Assembly (NCBI GenBank): GCA_905116865.2
Contig: CAJHNH020008552.1
Location: 249,507 to 313,506, forward strand
Origin: Candidula unifasciata
Taxonomy: Eukaryota > Mollusca > Gastropoda > Stylommatophora > Geomitridae
Length of the DNA stretch: 64,000 bases
Direction: 5' to 3'
Shown here: positions 32,901 to 64,000 of the stretch, one piece after another
How positions within the stretch are numbered: position 1 is the stretch's first letter
Layout of the letters: each line of letters opens with the position of its first letter
The notes under the pieces: model-generated
What the model saw: only the letters and a program-made list of their open reading frames with translations
What the model was told of the DNA's origin: nothing
The model's database searches: none
Translations under genes and position numbers: made by a program

Positions 32901-34110
32901 TACAAGCTGTCAGTCTAGTGCACACATACAAGCTGTCAGTCTGGTGCGCTCATACAAGCTGTCAGTCTAGTGCACTTATACAAGCTGTCAGTCTGGTGCA
33001 CTCATACAAGCTGTCAGTCTAGTGCACTCATACAAGCTGTCAGTCTGGTGCACTTATACAAGCTGTCTGTTTAGTGCACTCATACAAGCTGTCAGTCTAG
33101 TGCACTCATACAAGCTGTCAGTCTGGTGACTTATACAAGCTGTAAGTTTAGTGCACTCATACAAGCTGACAGTCTAGTGCACTCATACAAGATGTCAGTC
33201 TGGTGACTTATACAAGCTGTAAGTTTAGTGCACTCATACAAGCTGTCAGTCTAGTGCACTCATACAAGCTGTCAGTCTGGTGACTTATACAAGCTGTAAG
33301 TTTAGTGCACTCATACAAGCTGACAGTCTAGTGCACTCACACAAGCTGTCAGTCTAGTGCACTCATACAAGCTGTAAGTCTAGTGCACTCATACAAGCTG
33401 TAAGTCTAGTGCACTCATACAAGCTGTAAGTTTTATGCACTCATACAAGCTGTCCATCTAGTACACTCATACAAGCTGTAAGTCTAGTGCACTCATACAA
33501 ACTGTCAGTCTAGTGCACTTATACAAGCTGTCAGTCTAGTGCACACATACAAGCTGTCAGTCTAGTGCACTCATACAAGCTGTCAGTCTAGTGCACTCAT
33601 ACAAGCTGTCAGTCTAGTGCACACATACAAACTGTCTGTCTAGTTCATTCATACAAGCTTCTTCCAATCTAGTGCACTCATACAAGTCAGTTCAGTGCAT
33701 TCATACAAGCTTCTTTCAATGTGATGCACTCATACATGCTTCTTTCAATCTAAGTGACTCCCACAAGTTTTTTTCTATAATCTTCACTGCTTCTTCCAAT
33801 CTAGTGCACTCATACAAGCTTTTTGTAGTCTATTGCGTATACAAGCTTCTTCAAATCTAGTGCACTCATTCAAGCTTTTTGTAATCTAATGCTTATACAA
33901 GCTTCTTCCAATCTAGTGCACTCATACAAGCTTTTTCCAGTCCAGTGTACCTATACAGGTTGTCCATCTAGTGCACTAATGCAAGCTGTCATTCTGGTGC
34001 ACTTAAATAAGCTTCTTCCAAACTTGTGCATTCATAAAAACTGTTCCAATCTAGTCCACTCCTACATATTTTTTTCAAATCTAGTGCACTTCGTCATACT
34101 TTTTCCAACC
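29918..34110. repeat. 26-bp satellite array, ~150 units, with higher-order structure
   Basis: The unit GTGCACTCATACAAGCTGTC plus AGTCTA (26 bp) repeats for about 4.2 kb. Variants (GTGCACTTATAAACACTGTC, AGTGCGCTCATACAAGCTGT) recur in fixed order: the AAACACTGTCTGTTTAG marker lies near 30291, 30681, 31072, 31801, 32191 and 32581, i.e. 390-bp (15-unit) spacing. The whole block starting near 30000 is repeated near 31510, about 1510 bp (58 units) later. The right edge from about 33640 is progressively degenerate (TTCTTCCAATCTAGTGCACT). 26 is not a multiple of 3, so coding is unlikely despite short open frames. Confidence 0.95.
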
Positions 34111-34440
34111 TATTAAAAATCTGTTGCTTACATAATTTATATTCACCTACAGTGAAACATCTATTTTTGTAATAATTCACACATGCCTTTTTGTAATAAT
34201 ATATAGTATCACTTAATATAAAAAATATACAGTACTTTATGGTAGCACTTTGTACATAAATATTGTATACATAAACATAATCCTTACGGCAGTTCATAGT
34301 AAACTTTACTTACTAACAAAAAATATTTATAGTAACACATTATAGTATATATTGTGCCATATAAGGTCATTGAGAACAACTGCCGTGATTTCAAACTTTC
34401 ATTATATTTTTAAAAAAAAGAATTTAATGGGTATACACAT
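34111..34440. other. AT-rich spacer, nothing recognised
   Basis: Highly AT-rich sequence after the satellite, with no repeat match and no exon-like frame. Confidence 0.4.
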
Positions 34441-34665
34441 GTGGCTAATGGAAGTAGATCTCTATATACAACAATAAGAAGGAGACAAACACTGCTCTTT
34501 AGCCACATAATGAGAAAAGAGGCTTTGGAAAACATCGTGACAACTGGAAAGATCAGTGGAAAAAGGGGTAGAGAGCTGTTCCAGGCAACCAGGAATCGTA
34601 ATCTGTGGAGATGCATGAGCATCTACGTCAGTTGGCAGGGCACATGATGATGACACATGTGGCAT
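34441..34665 (+). mobile_element. LINE reverse-transcriptase C-terminal relic
   Basis: Reads RRQTLLFSHIMRKEALENIV, TTGKISGKRGRE then a decayed RW-rich stretch and stop. Motif order G/S-H-x-M-R-K...GKRGR is the LINE C-terminal signature; the copy at 42120-42370 (minus) is related (SHVMRK-like, ENIVTTGKVTG). Confidence 0.75.
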
Positions 34666-35030
34666 CTGAAAATGTTCAGAAAAGTTTAAAGTTTTAGATG
34701 TATCTTAGTATACTTTGATATGGGGGGGGGGGGGGGGGGGGGCATTTGAAGCTCTGGTGATGTCTAGATGGTACTCATAGTCTCCTGTGATGTTGTCTTA
34801 ATTGTGTTCAGAGTTACAGTTGCAACTCGCCCGGCCCGCTAGCGTAGTTGGCTAAACCGGATTGCGCGGCGACCGGGTGACGAACTCCTTGTGGTCCGGG
34901 TAGGCAGAAAAGCCACATTTCTCCCAGATTTATGGTATTTATCATGGAATCAAGGCCGAAGGGTTGCGATATCCATAATACCGAGCCTAAGGGTTAACAA
35001 CTCATGGCTTCTGGATACTAAAAAAAAAAA
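34666..35030 (+). mobile_element. G-run and a third tRNA-like SINE
   Basis: A G homopolymer lies at about 34723-34742. At 34832-35030 a tRNA-like head (CCCGCTAGCGTAGTTGGCTA for an A box; ACCGGGTGACGAACTCC for a B box) is followed by a unique body (GGTATTTATCATGGAATCAA, GGCCGAAGGGTTGCGATATC) and an A-run. Only copy of this family in the window. Confidence 0.55.
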
Positions 35031-35157
35031 GCCATCTTCTCTTTAAAATGCTGGATTTTGCTATTTTCTTAGCGCCGTTTTAAGCCTCACGGTCACACAA
35101 GGTCACACGAAACTTTAAACTGTTCTGAACATTTTAAGTTGGCACATGTGTATATGG

Positions 35158-35535
35158 GAGCTGCCGTAGTGCAGCGGTTAGATGCTCATCTGCAGATCTG
35201 AAAGTCATGGGTTCAGGTCCTGAATTTGTGTGTGTGTTAACTCTTTGAGTCCCAAGGAACGCATCATACGTTCATAGCTTCCTACTTAGAAGCCCAATGA
35301 ACGCATGATGCGCTGATTTTATTACTTTCTTTACTACCCCCTGGGCCTGTGATGCTAAACCCCCTGGGACTTGAAGAGTTAAATGATCCTGGCTCCCAGG
35401 TTGACCTAGCTTTAAATGGTACAGTCCTGGGAAGTAAAGACAGCCAGAATGATGTTGACCGCCCAACATTACCTACCAAGTGCCAATAGGTGCATAAAAT
35501 GTAGATCCCCTAAATGTCCAGTACACCTAAAGACA
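35158..35535 (+). mobile_element. SINE family C interrupted by a MITE
   Basis: Head GGGAGCTGCCGTAGTGCAGC, GGTTAGATGCTC and B-box-like CATGGGTTCAGGTCCTG, then a gap, then the body from 35383: GATCCTGGCTCCCAGGTTGA, CCTAGCTTTAAATGGTACAG, GGAAGTAAAGACAGCCAGAA. The gap is the MITE described next. Confidence 0.82.
35237..35382. mobile_element. TTAA-flanked MITE (piggyBac-like), copy 1
   Basis: Terminal repeats are CTCTTTGAGTCCCA at the left and TGGGACTTGAAGAG at the right, flanked by TTAA on both sides (35237-35240, 35379-35382). The TTAA target duplication is the hallmark of piggyBac-type elements. Body ~138 bp, no coding capacity. It sits inside a SINE, which dates it as younger than that SINE. 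Confidence 0.85.
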
Positions 35536-35559
35536 TGGACAAGACTTATTCACACACAT

Positions 35560-35795
35560 AAAGTTTGTTGGGTATCCTTTACACGCTGCAGCAGGACCAG
35601 CCCCTGCATTTATTGGCTGGTGTGGGTTTTTCTACGCAAATTTTATATTCAGTAGTTTGCCATTTCTGCTGAATGGTCAGCTTTCGGTACCACTGTCAAA
35701 ACCAGTGCAAGACAAATCGTCCGCAGCAGGGATTGAACCCAGCACCCCGGCATTATGAAGCCCGTTCGCAATGCCTAAGTCACAGATGCCGACAT
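35560..35795 (-). mobile_element. SINE family D (tRNA-like head on the minus strand)
   Basis: On the minus strand the head reads GTCGGCATCTGTGACTTAGG, CATTGCGAACGGGCTTC and GGTGCTGGGTTCAATCCCTG (B-box-like). The body has complements of TTCAGTAGTTTGCCATTTCT and CCACTGTCAAAACCAGTGCA. Other copies: 7485-7610, 35905-36000 (partial), 53105-53345, 61600-61700. Confidence 0.68.
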
Positions 35796-36054
35796 TTACA
35801 CATATATATCTATGAAATACTTCTTTTATAATAACATGTTTAAAATCTGGAAAATCATTACTGAAGACATTGTAGAACCATTTTGTACATATTGTAAGTT
35901 AAAGTTAGTTGCATATCCTTTATAGGATATTGCAAACCAACCCCGCTAGGCAAATTTTACATTCAGTAGTTTGCCTTTCTTTCTGAAATATTGTAACTAA
36001 AGGATGCTTATCATGTTGTTGGCACGCAGAGCATATGATGCTGGGTTCAAATTG

Positions 36055-36545
36055 TATATAGACCAGTCAGCAGTCAATGGCTGATGTGGTCAACACCAGC
36101 GGGACACCTTTACTTCCCAAGACATTGCCTGGTAGCTAGACAGGGAAACCAACCAAGGTCATTTATTTAAAAAAAAAAAATTTAACCCTAGGACTTTTAG
36201 ACCTGCAGACGAGTGTCAAGCCACTGAACCACTGCAGCTTATGCCTTATGTCATACTTCCCCATGTGTGTTCTGGGGTCCCATTATAAAGTAAAGGATCC
36301 TGTTCCACGTCATATATTGGAGTATCAGGGTTCTAGATCTATATTTTTTGGACTAGTCAGCACTCGGTGTGGTCAGCATCATGCTGGCCACCTTGACTTC
36401 CCCAGACTTTATCTGGTACACATTTAAGCCTGGGTTGGGTTGACCTGGGAGTCAAGGTAATGGTTGGGAAAACAAAACCATGGGTATTTTAACCCACGAC
36501 CTTCGGATCATGAGTGTCTAGCCACTACGCCGTGGTGGCTCGCAG
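36055..36545 (-). mobile_element. Two SINE family C copies and a family A head
   Basis: 36055-36242 and 36335-36545 are minus-strand family C copies, each ending on the + strand with a tRNA-like head complement (GTGTCTAGCCACTACGCCGT and TGTCAAGCCACTGAACCACT). Between them, 36257-36300 is a family A head (CCCCATGTGTGTTCTGGGGT). Confidence 0.7.
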
Positions 36546-36552
36546 GGCTTCA

Positions 36553-36722
36553 GTTTGGGAAGGAAGAAAAAAAATAGACCCAATACCCCTGAACAAGCAT
36601 GTTGTAAACAGTGAGTCATTGGATGTGTTGGGCTAAAAGGCGCAAAAGTCATGGCCTAGCTGTAAAGCACAGAACAATTGCATCAACCGCCATTGACGCA
36701 AATGCAGAAGAAGAATATACAA
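36553..36722 (+). mobile_element. SINE family A, subfamily B
   Basis: TAGACCCAATACCCC, CAAGCATGTTGTAAACAGTG, then the alternative 3' half AAAAGTCATGGCCTAGCTGT, AAAGCACAGAACAATTGC, ending GCAGAAGAAGAAT. Confidence 0.65.
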
Positions 36723-37080
36723 TATACATAAGTTTAACAGTTACGTTATTTCCCAGTGAAGCTTCATTACTAACATATATTACTCACATATTAACAGTGG
36801 TATTATTCTTGTTGCTTGTTGACTATGTTACAATTTATCAGAATGAAATGTCTAGTCCAACTACTGTGCCTAGCAACACATGCACTGCCAAGGCTTGCTC
36901 TGAAATTAGCTTCAGTGTATATGAAAGTGTGCAGTCAGTTCAAATGATCACATATAATTCTAACATGGCTGTGAGTTCCAGATTCTAACTCAGTTGTTAG
37001 CCAAACTGGCAATTTTTTTTTTTTTGGGGGGGGGGGGGTGTCTTTTTTATTTAGTGATGAGTCACTGTGTTAAGAGTGTT
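36723..37080. other. Intergenic, nothing recognised apart from a T/G homopolymer
   Basis: A T-run followed by a G-run lies at about 37011-37039. An open frame crosses the region but it starts inside a SINE and shows no family resemblance. Confidence 0.4.
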
Positions 37081-37415
37081 TTCACAGAGACTTACAGATA
37101 AGGATGACTTTTCTTTTGGATAAGGATGATTTTTCCTAGATAAGGATGTCTTCTTCCTAGATATGGATGGCTTTTTCCTAGCTAAGGATGACTTTTTCTT
37201 GGGCTGTGACATCAAAGTGGGGCTGTGACATCAGAGTGGGGCTAGGGCATCAGAGTGGGGCTGTGACATCAGAGTGGGGCTAGGACATCAGAGTGGGGCT
37301 GTGACATCAGAGTGGGGCTAGGACATCAGAGTGGGTCTGTGACATCAGAGTGGGGCTGTGACATCAGAGTGGTGCTAGGACATCAGAGTGGGGCTGTGAC
37401 ATCAGAGTGGGGCTC
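37081..37415. repeat. Two adjoining minisatellites (~33-bp and 20-bp units)
   Basis: 37081-37198: GATAAGGATGACTTTTCTT-type units. 37199-37415: TGTGACATCAGAGTGGGGCT (20 bp) alternates with TAGGACATCAGAGTGGGGCT, about 10-11 copies. Confidence 0.85.
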
Positions 37416-37474
37416 CCCCTAATCATGTTTTCTCCTTGGTTATATTCCTAAATACACTGGTTAAATTCCCCATA

Positions 37475-37910
37475 AATCTTCTTCTGCTTCAGCATTCCAA
37501 GTCCTTGAAGATAATTGCTGCAGATATCACCCTCCTCCATTCATCTCTCTGATTAGCCTTCTCTTTCCAATTGGTGACTCCAAGTATGTGTAAGTCTTAG
37601 TTTACATGATCTCTCCACAGTCTTCTTGATCTGCTTCATTATCTGGTACAGTTCAACACTTGTGACACAGTTTTTGTTTCTCTGCCATTGTCTCCATATG
37701 CCCCAACAATTGCAGTCTATTATCTTTTTTGATGCCAGTAGTTATGAATTCCATTATTGCTTCTCTCTCCTTTCTCCACTGTTTGCATCTTTGATTGGTC
37801 CAAAATGTGTGGGAAGACGTCAAAGGTTTATAATCAGACTCTTTTAGTTGTACTTCAGGTTTCAGAGCTATGTAGCACAGACGCTCACCATCCTCTCTCC
37901 TGTCTAGCAT
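37475..37910 (-). mobile_element. LINE reverse-transcriptase C-terminal relic
   Basis: The end near 37480-37560 is the complement of the 13800-13925 LINE tail (AGATATCACC, CTTCTGCTTCAGCATTCCAA), with a TTCTTCTGC start on +. Upstream on the minus strand a frame reads RLQLLGHMETMAEKQ. Confidence 0.7.
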
Positions 37911-38690
37911 TGAATGTCAGCCATCTTGGCTTGATTCTAGCAGGGTTGCCTAGAAATAGTTGCCTAAACTGGCAACTGGTTAGACAAGTTATCAAAAGTT
38001 AGGCAATGCTGTGCATTAAGCTCTCTAGGATTGACCTGGTTAAGGTGACATTTATCTTCTGTCATCTGTGACGTCCTTCATTTGATATCCGTGACACGAC
38101 TGACTTGCTTCACTAGTTTTCATTGCTGTCTGTTTTTTTTTGGATCTCACAGTCTGTTCCTGTATTTTTTAATTTATTTCTGGTTTTTAGTGTGTGTTTG
38201 GAGCATACAGCAGACATTATATTTATTATTTGTATGTTTCTATAATGCTTGCAAAAGGCAATCTTTGATGAACATGTTTGGAAAATATAAGCTTTGATGA
38301 ATATTGTTTCATAATCACATAATGCAGTGAAAGTGGTGTTTTTAATCAGCTCATTTTTGTCATTGACACGGATATAAGAAAGTATAAAATTAAGACAGCT
38401 TGAAACTTTGTCATAATTATTTTTTAAATACAGTTAACAGTGAGTTAAAAAATCTGTGTTTTCTGTTAGATGCAAGTTGTAACTGTAGAAAGAATGTCAG
38501 TGGCACACATTGAGAAAACCTGAGGGTAACAGAAACAAAGGAGGACACCCCCCCCCCCCCACAAACACACACAGAAACACAAACACATATGGAGAAGAAT
38601 TACATTTTCCAGGTGTGTTCCTGGTCTCCACTGGGAGGGGGAGAGAGGTGTTGGAATAGACTCACTGCTCCATTACCACACACTTATAGA
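37911..38690. other. Intergenic, nothing recognised
   Basis: T-rich sequence with a short C-run and CACA tract at about 38548-38590. No exon-like frame and no clear repeat match. Confidence 0.4.
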
Positions 38691-39165
38691 TTTTTTACAA
38701 TTTGCCCCTTTACAACACTTTCCTCCTTTGCAACACTTTCATTCATTACAACAGTTTTCCTTTACAACACTTTAGCTCCTTTACACTGCTCCCCAAAAAT
38801 GCTGAGAAGTCTGGCAAACCTCTACAGAAGAGGAGCAACTAAGTAAAAGTACACTGCTTCTTTACAACAGTTTGCTCATTTACAATGCTCCTGCACAACA
38901 GTTTGCTTCTTTACAATGCACCTTTACAACAAATTTGCTCCTTGACACTGCTTCTTTACAACAATTTGCTCATTTACAATGCGCCTTTACAACAATTTGC
39001 TCCTTCACAACACTTTGCTCCATTACACTGCAACTTTACAACAATTTGTTCTTTTATACTATAATTTTCTCCTTTACAATAATTTGCTCCTTTACACCAA
39101 TTTTCCCCTTTACAATAATTTGCTCCTTTACACCAATTTGATCCTTTACACTGCTCTTTTGTGTA
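38691..39165. repeat. Minisatellite of CTCCTTTACAACAATTTG-type units
   Basis: Units of 18-21 bp (GCTCCTTTACAACACTTT, GCTCCTTTACAATAATTT) repeat about 20 times with one interruption at 38790-38850. Confidence 0.85.
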
Positions 39166-39169
39166 TCGC

Positions 39170-39575
39170 GAAAGGCTGCTCATTAAGGGTTTGCTAAAAT
39201 GAGATGCATTGGACCGAAAGGTACTAATGTCACAGCCTAGCTGTAAGCCACAACACTATGTAATACCCTTTAAGGACAAATGTAAAAGACAAAAATTGGA
39301 CCAGGCAAGAAGGGTTGTAAGAGAGAAAGAGAACAACGTCTATAATCAGAGTGCTACGGGAACAGTTAGCATCTATACTTTAAGACATTTGCTGTGTTAA
39401 ACGGAGCATCTATGGGTATACCCGGTTTGCTATGATGTTGATTCTGAAATCAGTAATCAGTAAAAGAAGAGGAACAATTATAGACAAGCTGGCAAAAGTA
39501 AGTAACTGGATGTAAACTGTTTGAAGGAAGATGCTTCAAACAGGAATTTAGGGCGGGAGAAGAAGAAGAAATGCA
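39170..39575 (+). mobile_element. SINE-like dispersed repeat (family E) with subfamily B 5' part
   Basis: 39200-39262 matches the subfamily B 3' half (TGTCACAGCCTAGCTGTAAG). 39275-39480 matches family E at 56030-56160 and 57195-57345: TATAATCAGAGTGCTACGGG, AACAGTTAGCATCTATAC. It ends GGGCGGGAGAAGAAGAAGAA. Confidence 0.5.
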
Positions 39576-39864
39576 ATAATCTACCACAAAGGTTTTCTAG
39601 ATTCTTAAATGTCATCAGCATGGCTAATGTTTTATTTGTAACCCTTTGAAAATAAAGTTCATTTGTTCGTTGGTTCTGTCAGCCACTGGAGTCCTCTAGA
39701 CTGCTTGTCCCCAATTAACACATGACAAGGAAATGCCACCTGTAGGTCACACAGAGATGTCATCTTTAGCAGGTACTGTTCCAGATCCTACTGGGGCAAA
39801 TCCATTCTTGAGGCAGTAGTCAGCCTGGAATAAAATATGTGTCTGGCTAGTTCTCTTCATGTAT
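39576..39864. other. Intergenic, nothing recognised
   Basis: Ordinary sequence between the repeat cluster and the doubtful last exon of the minus-strand gene. A polyadenylation signal for that gene was looked for here without a convincing choice. Confidence 0.35.
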
Positions 39865-39989
39865 AAGAGTCGACTATTGGGGAGCTTCCTTTGAAGTCGG
39901 AGTACACAGAGTTGTATTCAAGAAATGAGATCTGTAAAACTGATGCACACGCTCTTCTGGAGCAGGACTACAGAATGAGCAACCAGAAC

Positions 39990-39993
<4 letters not shown>
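39865..39993 (+). mobile_element. SINE family A, 3'-truncated copy
   Basis: GAGTCGACTATTGGGGAGCT, TTGAAGTCGGAGTACACAGA, GAGATCTGTAAAACTGATGC and GAGCAACCAGAACCTT follow the family, then stop short of the usual CCGCCAGAG...GAAGAAG end. The break touches the end of the putative exon 39990-40187. Confidence 0.7.

Positions 39994-64000
<24,007 letters not shown>

Noticed and set aside
29918..34110. CRISPR-like array
   Set aside because: Units are contiguous with no unique spacers, in a eukaryotic repeat context; it is a satellite.
36611..36988. 125-codon open frame with hydrophobic segment
   Set aside because: It begins inside a SINE subfamily B copy, has no splice or homology support, and the hydrophobic part is AT-rich noncoding-like sequence.

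Overview
This is a eukaryotic, animal-type genome window: two intron-rich genes with consistent GT-AG exon phases sit in a dense bed of SINEs, 5'-truncated non-LTR retrotransposon relics, DNA transposons and satellites. A mollusc, probably a freshwater gastropod, is the best inference. The grounds are an element matching the SPIN hAT family (known outside vertebrates from, among others, a pond snail), TTAGGG-type telomere-like repeats, and the style of the repeats; none of these is proof of species. I recognise no bacterial, viral or organellar gene, no CRISPR array and no convincing functional tRNA.

Left part (1-5660): a short telomere-like tract, the tail of a LINE, a ~2.06-kb element with long terminal inverted repeats, a Merlin-type transposase relic, and a perfect 8 x 64-bp tandem array that grew out of a SINE body. 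Region 5661-27649 (+ strand) is the HPS4 orthologue, a BLOC-3 subunit. Twelve exons were traced with every intron phase matching; the first exon with the start codon was not found. The gene carries one 2.6-kb exon coding a long Ser/Asn/Gln-rich disordered segment, and its introns hold two SPIN copies, a mariner relic with perfect 32-bp terminal repeats, and a ~19-copy 77-bp minisatellite.

Middle (27650-39900): LINE relics, then a ~4.2-kb satellite of 26-bp units with nested higher-order structure (390 bp and ~1510 bp), then SINEs, a TTAA-flanked MITE inserted inside a SINE, and minisatellites.

Right part (about 39990-64000, minus strand): a second gene, convergent with HPS4 and continuing past the right edge. 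I traced 13 well supported exons and one doubtful exon. The product looks like a protein with several beta-rich, C2-like modules and a proline-rich linker; I could not name it. Two of its exons have lengths that break the reading frame, which points to assembly indels or a decaying gene. One acceptor site has been triplicated by a 38-bp tandem repeat.

Two SINE families dominate. Family A (about 280 bp, ending in (GAA)n) shares its GAA tail with several LINE relics in the same window, suggesting LINE-SINE partnership, and its tails seed long GAA microsatellites. Family C has a tRNA-like head, and its 3' body seeded the 64-bp array.
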